Origin: Cricetomys ansorgei
Lineage: Eukaryota; Chordata; Mammalia; Rodentia; Nesomyidae
DNA length: 64,000 bases
Direction: 5' to 3'
Assembly: GCA_026225945.1 (NCBI GenBank)
Contig: JAMJFZ010001797.1
Span: 1,607,501 to 1,671,500, forward strand
Shown here in pieces: positions 13,013 to 25,629 of the stretch. The notes below the pieces were generated by a model. It made no database searches, was not told the origin of the DNA, and saw only the letters and a program-made list of their open reading frames with translations. A program made the position numbers and the translations under genes. Positions within the stretch are counted from its first letter, which is position 1; each line of letters opens with the position of its first letter.

Positions 13013-13225
13013 GGGGCTGGAAAGATGGCTCAGTGGTTAAGGGTGCTGGTGGCTCTTCCAGAGGATCTAGGTTAAATTCCCAGCATCCACCTGGCAGCCC
13101 ACAACCATCTATTGCTCTAGTTCCAGGGGACCTTAAGACCTCTTCTGATCTCTACGGGCACTGCGTGTACAGACATACATGCAGGCAACACACCCATACA
13201 CATAAAATAAATAAATATATATATT
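13013..13225 (+). repeat. B2 SINE
   Basis: GGGGCTGGAAAGATGGCTCA starts the element, with CAGCACCCA-like and CTTCTGATCTCTACGGGCAC body motifs and a tail of CACCCATACACATAAAATAAATAAATAT. Confidence 0.93.
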
Positions 13226-14276
13226 TCAAGGCATGCCTGTGTTCACGTACTCAGCAAACTTCATTGATTGCATGCCTGTCATGCTAACTTAATACAACGA
13301 TAAAGAAAAGCAAATCCATCCTATCAGGGAACTCCCTGTTCAGTGTGGGAGCTAGAGTCATTAGTATAACATATACTATCATTAAAGTCATCTTTGATTC
13401 TAGGAAGAGCCTCTGTGGGGTGCTGTTAGCCCTGTCCACAGCGGATGAGAGAAGGGTTCTCAGAGAAAACTTCTTTGGAGGATAGTCAATGTGGTCCTCG
13501 TATCAAGTAGCAACAGGGTTGGTCCATCAGAGGGGCCAGCATTAAGAAGGTCCATAGGGCTTCAATCGGAACAATAGAAAGAGAAGAGCATTTGTATAAA
13601 AGGGGACTTATTAGATTGCCATACATGGCAAGGTCCGGTGGCCCAACAGTGGCCTTCTGGGATGAAGAGAACAAGGTAACTGACCAGTCCAGGGAGTTCA
13701 GCAATCCCATCTGTGCCCCACACTAAGTCTTGGGCATTGAGTCCATTCTGGAAGGCAAGACCAAGGAAGACGGAGTCTGATGTCAGCACAGATAGGTGCA
13801 AGGAAAGACACGCCACCTCAGGAAGAGTCATTTGCCAGCACCTGCTGTCCGCTTCCTCTTCAGATTTCTTTCTCTCCAGGGAGCCCTTTGGAAGGTGCCA
13901 CTCACATCGAGGGCACCCACCCCGACTCGCCTTTCCATGTGTCAGTCTTCTCTGCAAGTGCCCCAGGAAACACGTGGCCGTGCTCCACCAGTCCTGGGCA
14001 TAGCTGACAGTCAACTTGACAGTCAAGGTCGACTGCCACAAACACAATACATCAGCCAAAGCCCAGTTGGCCTTTTGAGCAGCTCAACTGACATTAAGTT
14101 GGTGGACACCGACTGGGTCTTCTCTTTTGGCTAATACGTGCCCAGTTGGATTTACCCTGTATGCATGTCTTCATTACGAGGAGGGCATTCTGTTACTTCT
14201 ATACTTAAACTTCAAAACTACAGACAAGGTGAAAGGGGAACAGACGAGTGACAGCAGTTGATGGGGTCTTGGAAGT

Positions 14277-14562
14277 TTATTTTTATGTATATGTATAAAA
14301 TAATTGTTTGGGGCACAGTTGGGTGAGGGGCTGCCTAGGTCTTGGCGTTTTGTATTGTCTGCAGGTGTTGGCTTTATGTGGGGGATGTTTGATTGCTCAT
14401 GATCTGCACGTGCTATCAGTAGAACACCTGAGGAGTTCTGTATCAATAAAAACACCTGAGCTCAGACCCTCAGGGTTCCACCGTCCAGTATGGCGCCGTC
14501 CAGGATAGTGGTTCCCTCTGCTGAGGTCGCCAAAGGTTTGCACCAATGAATACGCCTCAGTG
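14277..14562 (+). mobile_element. LTR-like repeat, copy 1
   Basis: The sequence contains GGTGTTGGCTTTATG, GATCTGCACGTGCTATCAGT, TCAATAAAAACACCTGAG (a polyadenylation-type signal) and TGGTTCCCTCTGCTGAGG. It is co-linear with a second copy at 28672. The arrangement suggests the U3-R-U5 of a solo retroviral LTR, but the family is not identified. Confidence 0.55.
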
Positions 14563-14866
14563 TCTTCCACACATAGTGCACATAGTCCTTTCCGCAGTGA
14601 CCGGTGATCTGCGTTCAGAGATGAGGGTCAGGAAAGCGAAGGGTTAAGTAACACCGGCTGAGCCGTGGGTCTGTTTCCAGGGGGCCTGCTGAGTGGCTCT
14701 GAACAACTGGAGCGCTGCGCTTCTTCACACATCATCCACAGCCCTCAAACCATTTCGCTTCCACATCAGACTTGTGAACTCCACGCTCCATCAGATACTT
14801 GCTTTCTTCTAGGGCTTGGCCACTTCATGTTTAAAGAGGTAATCTCCCTATTTTCTCCATTTCCAG

Positions 14867-14958
14867 ACAGACAAATTCTTAACCGTTTCATCCGTTCTCA
14901 CCGTAACATCGAGCAGGGCCGAGGTGAGAAAGGACGAGACACCAAAAAGAGATCCTGA
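14867..14958 (+). CDS. Tex26: Tex26 last coding exon
   Basis: A pyrimidine-rich acceptor (TTTCCAG ending at 14866) joins the leftover G of the previous exon to give aspartate, then RQILNRFIRSHRN and a very basic tail rich in Lys/Arg/Gly before TGA at 14956-14958. The junction reads SYKDRQILNRF, which matches the way I remember human TEX26 ending. The intron before it (8878-14866) is about 6 kb and contains the kilobase TG tract. A second AG four bases into the exon would shift the frame. The four exons in the window give roughly 195 C-terminal residues. Confidence 0.9.
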
Positions 14959-15465
14959 AGTCCCCGGACACGCGCAACTCAACCCAGTCTGAAATCGCTC
15001 GAAATATATTGTGGTAGTACGGATGTGTATATTCTACTCGCTTTGTTCTTAAATGAGATAATTTAAAGTCATAAATTTTTCCCCCGCACGTAGCTTTAGC
15101 TTTATTTCATAGATTTTGATGTAATGTCTTTTCTTCTTTTTGTTTAATTGCTTTGAGTTTCAATTTTGAGTTTCTCTTTGGAAAAATGTCAACTTCCCAA
15201 CAATGAAAATATTTTAAAGATGTCCCCACTGTTGGTGTTTGTTTTGAATGCCGTAAACACAAGCTCTCCTTTGAGGAATTCACCAAAGTTTTCCTGTATA
15301 TTGTTAATCCAGTATATGTATACCTTATAGGACTGTATGAGAAAAATTTATTACACATTCCTCAAAATCCCTCTTCTTGTTGCCTAACTGTATTCTTTAA
15401 CTGTCAAGTATTTTAAAAAAAATATTTAAAACATACAGACAATAAAATGGTCTTGTCAATCTCTT
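14959..15465 (+). other. Tex26: Tex26 3' untranslated region and polyadenylation signal
   Basis: From the stop codon the sequence is AT-rich and free of recognisable repeats up to AATAAA at 15441-15446, followed by a T/G-rich stretch (TGGTCTTGTCAATCTC). Cleavage near 15460-15465 is the likely transcript end. An antisense B2 SINE begins about 30 bases further on. Confidence 0.7.
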
Positions 15466-15495
15466 CTTGCGTTTGGGGAATTTCATTTTCTAAAA

Positions 15496-15741
15496 AGATT
15501 CATTTTTATTTTATGTGCGTGGGTGTTTTGCCTGCAGGTTTTGCATGTATGTGCACCACGTGCGTGCAGTACCCTGGAAGGCCAGAAGAGGGCGTCACAC
15601 ACACACACACACACACACACCCACATACCCGGGACTGGAGTTACAGATGGCTGTGAGCAGCCCTGTGGGTGTTGGGAACGGATCCAGATCCTCTGCAAGA
15701 ACAGCCAGTGCACTTAACTTCTGAGCTGTCTCTCCAGCCCT
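15496..15741 (-). repeat. B2 SINE with internal CA tract
   Basis: An antisense B2 (GGCCAGAAGAGGGCGTCAC, AGATCCTCTGCAAGAACAGC, TCTGAGCTGTCTCTCCAGCC) is interrupted by a (CA)n run at 15596-15621. It begins about 30 bases after the Tex26 poly(A) site. Confidence 0.92.
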
Positions 15742-15973
15742 CTGCTTGATTTCTGACCACTGTGCCATGCAAAATGTCTCTGCCGACTTTCCCATTACAT
15801 CGTCCCTTCAAAAACTTGGTTCTTGCTCTCAAGATGAATCGCATCATCGCTGTCAGTGTCACATTCACCTCTTTTCTTCGCCACGACTTAGTGCAGTTCC
15901 CTGCCACAGACCCCCTCCTGCCTTAATTCCGAGTCTTCTTTTTTTTCTTTTCTTTTCTCTCTTTCTAAATTCC

Positions 15974-16166
15974 GTGTGTGTAGGGGATTTGTCTGCGTAT
16001 GTGTGTGTGGCCATGTGGGTGCTTGGACCCCTCGGAGGTCAGAAAAGGGGCTAGGATCTCCTGGAACTGGAGTGACAGATGGCTGTGAGCAGCCATGTCG
16101 GTGCTGGGAACCTGGGGCCTCTGCAAGAGCAGACAAGCCCTAACCACTGAGCCGTCCCTCCAGCCC
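15974..16166 (-). repeat. B2 SINE
   Basis: Antisense B2 motifs are present: GGTCAGAAAAGGGGCTAGGA, CCTGGGGCCTCTGCAAGAGC and ACTGAGCCGTCCCTCCAGCC. Confidence 0.9.
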
Positions 16167-16834
16167 TCGGACTGCTTTTGTAGATTTCTTTCAAGGCCCG
16201 TCTAGAGAGGATTTTGGCCTTATAATATGGCAAACTGTGCCTCTCGGTGCTAGAATTTAATTCGCCCCACAGATGACCGTGGTGACCAAACTCTCTTGAC
16301 TTTAGGCTGTCTGTATCGTTGCTGTTTCCCAGTCTTGCTCTACCACTTTCTGATTTTATCTACCTTCCCAGCATGCAACCTTTCACTTTCGTTCCGTATC
16401 ACACATTGGGATGACTAAATTTAAATTTCCTCACCCGAATGCGTATGTTAATCACATGTAAATGACACTGTGTTCGCAGTACTTTTTAGCTCATTACTCC
16501 TCCCCTGTTTACTGAGAAAAAAAATATTTTATCTTCCCATTTCGTTTTTTGCCTCTTAATTCCATTCCCTGCGCACACAGCACGACCCACCAGTTTAGAC
16601 GCTGAGCTACTTCAGAATGTATCAGTGATTTCTCTCTCTGCTTAAAACTAAAGTCGCGGGCACTTTATAGACTGTCAATCATTTGTCGACACAGTACGTT
16701 AGACGTAGCTACCGCTGCTTCCTGCATCTCTTGTTTCTCTGTATCACGAGCTCCATGTTCTGATTTACACTCATTTGTGGAGAAAGCCTCCCATGCATGT
16801 CTTTGGGGGGCAGTACCCCAAATTCTTACTGGCT

Positions 16835-16950
16835 CAAGCACAGCCTAGAGCCCTCTATGGAGAGCAGGCTGGCCTTGAACTCCAGACGTCCGTCAGCCTC
16901 TGCCTCTGGAGTGCTGGGATTGAAGGCCTGTGACAACCATGCCCGGTTTA
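16835..16950 (-). repeat. B1 SINE fragment
   Basis: GCAGGCTGGCCTTGAACTCC, CCTCTGCCTCTGGAGTGCTG and a diverged right end ACAACCATGCCCGG identify an antisense B1. Confidence 0.85.
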
Positions 16951-16979
16951 TATTTCGATTTCGATGTTTTCTTTTTTCC

Positions 16980-18060
16980 TTCTCTATGTTTCTTTTGGTT
17001 AATTAATCTGTGTTGTGTTTCCATACATCATCTTCACCTTCACTGTATGGATTATTGTTTGTATTTGTACTGCAGTTATTGGTTGCCCCAGTTATTTCAA
17101 TATGCATCTTGAATGAATCAGATTTTGTACCAAATAACATTTCCCAAATGTATCTGAAAGCCCTTTACATGTATGAACTCATTCTCCCTTCCACCCTACT
17201 GTTTTTATTTTTACTTGTGGCACAAACGTAAGTTTTGTGAATTCTAGACAGATAATTTCAGCAAAGTTAGATATTTACAGGACTTACATTTATCATCCGC
17301 GCAGCCATCTTCCTTTCTGCTTGTAGACCTGAGTTTGTCTGGTACCGCGTCCCTCACGGACTGAGTTAAGGTTTATTGTTGAGGTGACCGTCACAACACT
17401 GACCGGCTTCAAACTTTCCCCTCCCGTTTTGTGTTTGTCGAAAAACGCCATTTCTCCTCTGTTTGTGCATGGTGATTTTTTCCAGGTTCAGAATTCCTTC
17501 CAACGGGCTTTTATTCTTTCAGCCGCAGACTGCTCTATTGCTGGTGCCATTTCCAAAGAGAATGTGCCGGATCCTTGCTTCTCCCTGTGTCTGCTGTCTC
17601 TTGTTGCCCTCCTAAATGTCCATCTTTTCTTTTCAATATTTTGAATGTGCTATAAAATGTTTCCCCCCCACTTTGGCCAGCTTTGGTATGTATCCTGCTT
17701 GCTTTTCTCCAAGTTTCCTAAAACAATGATTGGCGTTTGTCATCAACTCCGTAAAATTCTCAGCCATCGTGTCTTCAGATAGGTCCTCCATCCTGTTCCA
17801 GTGACCCGTGTCACATCGTTCGATGCTGTTACATGATTCCGGGGATCCCCTCCCTGAGTTTTTCTCTTTATGCTTCAGTTTCTGACATCTCTTGAAGCTT
17901 TTATTGAATATGGCGTCCACTGAATGTCTTACCGTGGTCACAGGTTCAGTCTTCAAAGGGCTCTTCATTTCTGTCACATTTTCATGATGAACATTTCTGT
18001 TCTCCCTGTGAGTTCCAACTCTATTGAAATGCATTTGGTATCACATGTTGTCCATGTTTT
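16980..18060 (-). mobile_element. Ancient L1 fragment (L1M-like), antisense
   Basis: Motifs reminiscent of antisense L1M 3' ends appear, such as TTCAGAATTCCTTCC, TTTTATTCTTTCAGC, AAATTCTCAGCCATCGTGTCT and a TTCAGTTTCTGACATCTCTT stretch. It is strongly diverged with no open frame. The boundaries are approximate. Confidence 0.5.
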
Positions 18061-18100
18061 CGTCAGAGACTTAAGCATTTTAATCAGAATTAAACATTTG

Positions 18101-18312
18101 GGGCCGAAGAGATGGCTCGGTGTTTGATAGCACTGGCGGCTGCTCTTGAAGAAGACCCAGGTTCAGTTCCCAGCACCCACAGGGCAGATCACAACCATCT
18201 GTAACTCCAGTTTCAGGATTCAGCTCCCTCTCCTGGCATCCTTAGACACTGCACACATGTGGTGCACATACATGCATGCAAGGAAAACATTCATACATGT
18301 AAAAAAAAACAA
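18101..18312 (+). repeat. B2 SINE
   Basis: GGGGCCGAAGAGATGGCTCG starts the element, with CAGGTTCAGTTCCCAGCACC inside and an A-rich tail after CATACATGT. Confidence 0.92.
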
Positions 18313-18386
18313 ACAACTCTAAAACATTAAAAGTAAAATCTGAATCTTGATGTCTAAGTAAGTCTGTTTCTGTTGGCTGCTTTGCG

Positions 18387-18390
<4 letters not shown>

Positions 18391-18429
<39 letters not shown>
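18391..18429. repeat. (TG)n microsatellite
   Basis: About 19 uninterrupted TG units are present. Confidence 0.97.
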
Positions 18430-18430
<1 letters not shown>

Positions 18431-18639
18431 CTCCAGTCAGGTACACACCCTGTTTCATTCCCGCAAGACAAATGCTGCCTAATGAAAACGGTGCCTCAAA
18501 ACACATGGTTTTCTTACCTGAACCCCCTTTCCATTCCCCCTCCCGGTGTCCCCACACAAGATATGTGCAGACCCAAACTTTCGTATAAACCTTCAGAACA
18601 GAGGTCTGGTAACCCCATTACCGAGTTCTGAGTAAGGAG

Positions 18640-19261
18640 CTGGTCAGTGTGGATGTGGGCAGGGCTTCCTAGCACTAAACCAGAGGAAGCTGCTCGAGCT
18701 CCAGTCAGTCGCCCCTTAGACTTGGGAAAGCGTGTTAGTGTTGTGCATTGTGCCGACGGCCCTCTGGCCTTGCAAAACTTCAGTGGGAGCTGAACTGAAC
18801 TGAACTCCGGGGGTCCTCCTCATCCCCTTCAAACTAAAATAGAGACAGGACAAGGGCTTTGCTCACCCCACTGCCTTCCCCACCCCAGCCTCACCCGCAG
18901 GTTTGCTGCCACACTGCTGCTAGTTTCCTTTCACAGACACTTCCTTCCCAATTCAGGGATCACAGCCAATGGCATTTACCCCTGGGTGGTTAGATGTAGG
19001 TTTCAACGTTCAGTTTGTCTTAAGGATCAATGAAGCCATTTCCCTTTCCCTGGAAGAATCCTCCTTGCCTTCCCTTTGGCCCAACAAACACGAAAAATTC
19101 CAAGTGCTCAGTAAAGGAAAAACCCAGGGAGGTTTTATTCTCTTCAGCAAACGTTAGGTTGGAGCAAAGCACACTTAACGATTCCCTAACTTGTTGGTGA
19201 CAACTGGATTCCTATGGCAGGAGAGAGAGGCAGGCATCAGCTCCTGTGCTAGGCCAGTACC
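18640..19261. other. Intergenic, unrecognised
   Basis: Between Tex26 and Wdr95. No exon or repeat signal was recognised. Confidence 0.45.
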
Positions 19262-19680
19262 TGGTTAGGGGCAAATAAAGTGGCCTTTCAAAATGGCGGT
19301 TTCTGGCACACCAGTGGAGCCCCAACGGTGGGAGAGCCCTACCAAGGCGGTGCCCTCTTCCTCCTCCTCTGTGGAAACATTGTCACCAACATTAGTAAAT
19401 TTGGATAGGCTACGAGCCTTTACATACAAGCTTATAGATGATTGGGCCTTTCCCGACCTTACCCATTCCCCTCTGATGAGCAAGCTTTTGGCAGGCTGGT
19501 TGAAGTGTCTAGGAAGCACAGACCAACCCTTCTGCACCACCCTGCTTCCTCCATAAAAGCCTGCTCATTTCACAATAAATTGGATTTGCACCCTGACGGC
19601 ATTTCCCTGGAGCCTGTTTCTCGGGGTAGTGACTCTGCACCACTTGCCATTGAGGAACCCTGCACCCACAAAAGACCACA
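19262..19680 (+). mobile_element. Probable solo retroviral LTR
   Basis: A CATAAAAGCC TATA-like box (near 19552) is followed about 20 bases later by CAATAAATTGG (near 19572) and a TTTGCACCCTGA stretch. This matches the promoter and polyadenylation layout of gammaretroviral/ERVK-type LTRs. Exact ends are not certain, and no primer-binding site or coding sequence follows. Confidence 0.5.
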
Positions 19681-20299
19681 CAAACTGAGGTGTCCAGAAA
19701 GCTGGAGAGACCCAAGAGAAAGGTCAGCTTTCCCTGGGGGTCTCTAAGGTCAAAGTGGTGACGGATGCCCAACAGTTAGCATCCCCAGCTCTGTCTCGCA
19801 CCTCTCCTGGACTCTGTTGATCACTGCTTTGATAAAAACACTTCTCCAGTTACTTCCATTTTCTCTCCCTGGCAACACAACGAGGAGGGAGCCAGGCTGC
19901 TCTGCCAAATGTCTGCTGATGGACTTCTTCTTGGGTAAACGGAATGGCAGCTTCTCTCTCCCCAGGAGACAGCGGAACCATAGGTACCCGGTTTGAGTGA
20001 CTGTGTGCAGATTGTCCTCTTCAGTACTGTGGTGTGCAGGGGGATGGCTCCTGGCTCACCCATGACACTTTGTGTGGCTGAGGGGTTCCCTGTTCCCTAA
20101 AGACACTAAAGCCATGTGTGACCACCTCCCAAGGGCCCTACCTCCTCACACCAGCATCTGGGGTAATGATTTCAACAAAGGAGGGGCGACACACTTTGAG
20201 GTGGGAGCACTCCTTGGGAGCAGTAAGTATTAGGTAGTGACTGGCTTTCCGAGGGTTTTCTTCTTTGTCTTTTAAAAAATAAAGCACGCAAAATGAACT

Positions 20300-22870
20300 G
20301 ATTTTTTTAAAAATTATTTGTGGGTTTTTGAGACTGTGTTATAATTACATAGTTTCCCACTTCCTTTTCCTTCCTCCAATCCTTCCCCAACAGCCCTCCT
20401 TCATTTTTTTCAAATCCTTGTTTTTTTTATTATTTTTTTAATTTTTTAAATTTATATATGTTTGATCACACTCTTTCCCTCTGCCCAGTCCATTCAGATC
20501 CTCTTCTTCCTTCTCATTCAATTTTTGGTTCTTTCTCCAAAAACAAACCAGAAACCCTATACAGCAAAGCAGAAAAGGGTACAATAACACCCCCCAAAGG
20601 AAAAAAAAACACCAAAACAAACCCCCACACAAATTGCAATCAAATGAAAAGCACACATAAAAACAAACAAACAGAAAACTGTAGAGTCCATTATTTGTCT
20701 CCTGAACACGAGACCTGCCCTGGAGTGGTTGATGCGCCCAGTGTCACTAAGAAGGCTGATTGTCCCTCTCCCCACAGGTAGAAGTGACAGTTCTGTTGCT
20801 AATCTTTACCTGAGTGCCTAGGCTTACATCCATCCATTCATTCATTTTTTAATTTAAGAAAATAAAATATAATAATATAGAACAAAAGCTATCACATCCA
20901 AGTTGGATGAGACAAAGCAACAGAAGGGAAAGAGCCTAAGAGGGCCCAGGAACCAGAGACCCACTCAGCCACGCACGCAAGAGTCCCATAAAAACACTCA
21001 ACTGGGAGCTGTAGTATATGCACAGAGGGCCTGGTGCAGACCCATGCAGGCCCTGTGCGTGCTGCCTCGGTCTCTGTGAGCTCCTGTGAGCTTTGTCCGT
21101 GTTAATTTAGAGGACTTGTTTTCCTCGTGTCCCCCACCCACTCTGGCTCTGACACTCTATCTGCCTCCTCTCCCTCAGGGTTCCCTGTGCTCTGAGAAGA
21201 GGGATTTGATGGAGATACGGAGACATCAGTCCCATTTAGGGCTGAGTGTTCCAAGCTCTCTCATTCTCTGCATAACATCTGGCTGTGGGTCTCTGTTTTT
21301 GTTCCCGTCTGCTGCAGGAGGAAGCTTCTCTGAAGAAGGTTGAGTCAGGCGCTGATCTATGAGTAGAGCATAGTATCAGTAGGAGACATCTTGTCACTAC
21401 GGTTTTTTTCTTATTTTCGACCAATATTGTTTGGCTTTGCCCTAGGTCCCTGGGCTATCTAGTCTCAGGTTCTTGGCACCCAGGCAGCGTCAAATATGGC
21501 TCAGTTATCGGTTGGTTGCTCCCACAAGCAACATTCCACCGTTGCAAGCAGGACATTATTGTACATAAATGCTGTCTTGGTGTTTACATTTCCCTCCCGA
21601 TGGCCTGCAGAGTGCCTTCCGGTAGGAAAGACGCCAGAATGCAGTGGTGAAGATTCTGTGTCAGCACCAGCTTGACTTCTCCATGCTCAGTCGTATAGGT
21701 GTTGTCTTGAGCAATGGAGACTTGCTGGCGGCTTGTGAGAAGCAACCTACCGTCTTGGAAACAGCCTGAGTTGTTTGAGGATTCCCACGAGCCCCCTTTG
21801 GCCAATAAGTCAATTAAATGTAACCCAATCTTGGTACTGGAAGCTCCGCTTGGGCGGTTGGGTCTCGGACTCCCCCGTTATTTGGCGATTTCATTTCCAT
21901 CGTCCACATCTGTGGTAATTTAGGAGGGCTCTACTGTCTCGGGTTTCCATACTTCTCTTCAGATGGCCCTTAATTTTAGCCGTCTCTCCCTGTGCTCCCT
22001 CCCAGTGCCGCTTCTCCCCTCCCCCTCCCCCACTTGATCGACCCCCCCATTCTAGTTCCTATCGCATCCACCAGTAGATACCTGGTTATCTCCCTTTCCT
22101 GATGAGATCCGTCTGTTGTCCCCGTCGTCCCTTAGGCTATACCTTCCTTCTGAGGTTCTATGGATGGTAGGTGGCTTTCATCCACTTAACAGCTAATATC
22201 CACGTATCAGCAAACACACACCATATTTGTCTTTCTGGGTCTGGGACACCTTACTCGGGATAATTTTTTCTTTTTCCAGTTTCATCCATTTGTCCGCAAA
22301 TTTCACGGTATCATTTTTTTTTTTTTAAATAGCTGAGTAATGCTTCCTTGTGTAAATGAACCATCTTTTCTTTATCCATTCTTCAGTTGAGGAGCATTGT
22401 TTCTAGTTCCTGGCTATCATGAATGGAGCAGCAATGAACAGGGTTGAGCAAGTGTCCGTGTGGTAGGAGGGAGCATCCTTTGGATATATGCCCAAGACTG
22501 GTCTAGCTTAAGGTAGAGTAGTTCCCATCTTCCCGAGGAACCCGCACGCTGATTCCCATCGTGGCTGTACAAGTTTGCACCCCGACCAGCAACAGAGGGG
22601 TGTCACCCTTGCTCTCGCCCTCACCACCGTGAGTGGTCTCTTGTTTCAGACATTCTAACGGGCCCAAGGCAAAGTCTAAAAGTTTTCATTTGCATTTGCC
22701 TGGTGGCTAAGGATGTTAAGTATTTCTTTAAGTGCTTCTGAGCCATCTGAAAGTTTCCTCTTTTGAGAGTTCTCCATTTAGAACTGAACTCCATCTTTTA
22801 AGTTGGGGCTATTTGTCTTCTTGACACCTAGTTTCTTGAGTCCTTACGAGTTTTGGATCTTAGCCCTCAG
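20300..22870 (-). mobile_element. L1 (Lx-type) 3' half, antisense
   Basis: The left end carries reversed 3'UTR motifs (TTACATAGTTTCCCACTTCC, AGTTGGATGAGACAAAGCAA). The right part carries reversed ORF2 motifs well known from rodent L1 (CTTTATCCATTCTTCAGTTG, GTACAAGTTTGCACCCCGAC, TTTGCATTTGCCTGGTGGCT). ORF2 is broken by stops and indels, so it is inactive. It lies between Tex26 and Wdr95. Confidence 0.88.
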
Positions 22871-24445
22871 GGGTTTTTTCTCAGGAACTGCTCTGGACTC
22901 AATCTTCGCTGTCCCTAAGGCGCCTCAGGCCTTTCCTTTCTCACAACTGTGATTCTTGATCCTTCTTGGAGTGAGAGTGTTCTCTGTGGTTCTGTTAAGC
23001 ATTGTCTTGAAGCAGGCACCAGGTCTGAGCTCCTGCCTCTCCCCTACCTAGAGTTCTGGGCCCCGCCTGTCTTCCTGCCCGTCCTGTGTTACAATGGTGT
23101 TGCCATTTGCTTCTGAGACGTTCCCCACAGGTCCACAGCTGCGTGCTCTAGAGCTTGAGGAATCTTTAGTAGGAGGGACCTAGTTGGAGGGTCCTTGGGA
23201 GTGTGTCTTCGCTGGCTCCTGGATTTCCTGTGCTTCTAGGACGTGAAAGCTGCTCTTCCCTGCTCCTGCTGCTATGGGCTGAGCTGAGAAAGGCTTAGGC
23301 AGGACTTCATGACTCCACTCTGTAGCTATTATCCCCAAAGCCTACACCATGGAAGCACCTCTGCCCCCCAACCGAAGTCACCAATCCCTTTTATGAACTC
23401 TTGGGGCCACAAAGAAAAGTTTGTAAGTGGTGTAAAGTCACCACCACATGCACAGCCCCACTGGGCTCCACGGTGTCTTGCCTCTCACATGTGTTCTCCA
23501 AATTGGCTTCAGTGAGCTAACTGAATGTCTACCCGGCCTTACAGTTGTGTATCGATGAAAACGCATTGCTCAAAGGCCTGATGTATCTGCTCTTAATGGA
23601 CCGGCTGAAACTGGTTAGACGTAAAGCAGTCCCAGAGCAACCCCAGACAGCCTCTCGTCTTATTCTAAGCCTGCCTGCATGCCGACTGATACGGTCAGTG
23701 CTGTGACAGTTGACGATTGCCATGGTGACAACTGGACAGAACCAAGATCATAAACGGAGCAAGGAGGGAAGGGTGGTGCCTGGGTTCTCCCAAGTCTCCA
23801 TAACTTCCAGAAAAGATACAAGTATTCCTTCAGCGGGTTATCCTGTCCTGCCTCCTTGCATCTGTACCCTCCAGATTCTCCATTGTTAAGAGGCTGATTT
23901 TCAAAGTTGTCACCGATGGTGTTCGGTCTCCTCGTTGCTCCTAATATTCTGGGATGGAAAATGGACTGAGTGGCAACACCCACTGCCATTCTTTAGCTGG
24001 ATCGGTTCTCTCTGGAGTCTAGCAGCTTCTCCCCTAGGCCACCAAATAAGTGTCTTCCCTCTCCTCACGGATACCTGCCGCATCTCCTCAGCTTTGCTTT
24101 CTGGGAAGGGAACTAAGCTTCTGAGTGACTCAGAATGACAGCTGTGAACTTGATACTTGTCCGTGTTTTCTGTGTTCCTGCAAATGTGAAGGCGACTCCA
24201 TTCCCAGCTCTCTAGACGCCTGGCAGGAGCTTCAGCGGGGGATAATAGAAGACTGCAAATCCTCTGTCTTTACATCTGCTGCAGACGTTGGAATTGGGAT
24301 GGCCCTTGGGTGTCCTCTGCGATTTCTCTAGCCTCACGAAGCCAAACTGAGCAACACAAGCTCTTGCGTTTGCTGACTGATGGGAAGAATCTGTTACTCA
24401 GTAGCCCATTGTAAATTGATTTTATGCTTTTTAAGTTTCTTTTTC
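22871..24445. other. Intergenic, unrecognised
   Basis: Open frames are short and show no coding pattern. An imperfect X-box-like sequence (ATTGCCATGGTGAC) occurs near 23717. Confidence 0.45.
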
Positions 24446-24607
24446 TTTTTTTGTTTGTTTGTTTCCTGAAACAGTGTTTTCTCTGTTGTAACTCCGGCTG
24501 TGCTGGAACTCACTCTGTAGACCAGGCTGGCCTCGAACTCATGGAGATCCGCCTGCCTCTGCCTCCCGAGCGCTGGGATTAAAGGCGTGCGCCGCCACCA
24601 CTTGGCT
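24446..24607 (-). repeat. B1 SINE
   Basis: A well-conserved antisense B1 (TAGACCAGGCTGGCCTCGAA, GAGATCCGCCTGCCTCTGCC, GGGATTAAAGGCGTGCGCCG) has a T/TTTG tract on the left. Confidence 0.95.
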
Positions 24608-25054
24608 TCTTTCTCAGTTTTTGTTTTATTTTCATTACTGATGCACTAATGTGCAACCCATAAAATAAATCACCTTTCTCTGGAAATGCTCAGGAAGCAA
24701 ATTTCCTGAAACTCACTCAGGCTTCCAGAAGCTGGTGCTGCGCAATGTGAGGCCACGGTGGTCCTAGGCAGGAAGAGTAGAGGGCAGGTGTGGCAGAGCT
24801 ACCTAAATGGACCTAAAGGTTTCAACACACGCGGAATTTCCAAAGACAGTCATCGCGTGAGTGCTGCGTGTGTGCGCACGTAATTTGAAGAGAGAAATTT
24901 TTAAATTCATTTGGAAAGAATAAGTATCTAAAAAGAGCTGAGAATTTGTGACGAAAAGATGAGTCACCAACAGTGTCTCCCTCATAAATATTAAAGTTAT
25001 TAAAAGTCATTTAAAACTGGTTATGGGTGCAAGGAGAGACAAGCAGGTTAATAG

Positions 25055-25056
<2 letters not shown>

Positions 25057-25109
<53 letters not shown>

Positions 25110-25131
25110 TACACACACACACATATATATG
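25057..25131. repeat. (TA)n-(CA)n microsatellite
   Basis: About 20 AT units run into ACACAC blocks and back to ATATAT. The tract is alternating purine-pyrimidine and easily unwound. Confidence 0.97.
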
Positions 25132-25629
25132 GATTTATATATAATTAAAGGTCCCAAAAAAGGTCTGGCTTATTGAATAAACAACCCTGAAAGCTAACCT
25201 TTGCAGGAGAAAGATATACTTATAAAATATTGCTCTCGTCAATAAAAACAAATGCCAGGTAGGTGAATAAATAAATATCAAGTTTTTCAAAAGAAAGAAC
25301 AATGAATCATTCAACTTTGAGAATAACTTCATTTTTTGTTTTTCTTAAGTCTGCGGCTAAGGAAGTCTTTTCTACCTAAGCATGTTGTAAAATGCAGAAA
25401 CTTAAAGAGACTGCTCAATTCGTCTTTCTAAAACTTGAAACCTTCACTGTGTCGGGAGACTTAGTGCAGAGGAAACTCACTAGGACTTATGAGGGGAGCA
25501 CTAGCAAGAAGCTCTAGTAACTGGGGATAGGGAGCCTGAACACTCCATCTCCTGTGGCCACGCAAGGCCTCCAGTGGTGGCACTGGGGCACCATCCCAGC
25601 CACAACACCTCTGACTATCTTTCCCGCAG

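Larger units (their letters stand above)
10523..14276. other. Tex26 intron, mostly unrecognised
   Basis: Unique-looking sequence is broken by SINEs at 11085 and 13013. A locally raised CpG stretch at 12400-12640 has no exon features I could support. Confidence 0.45.
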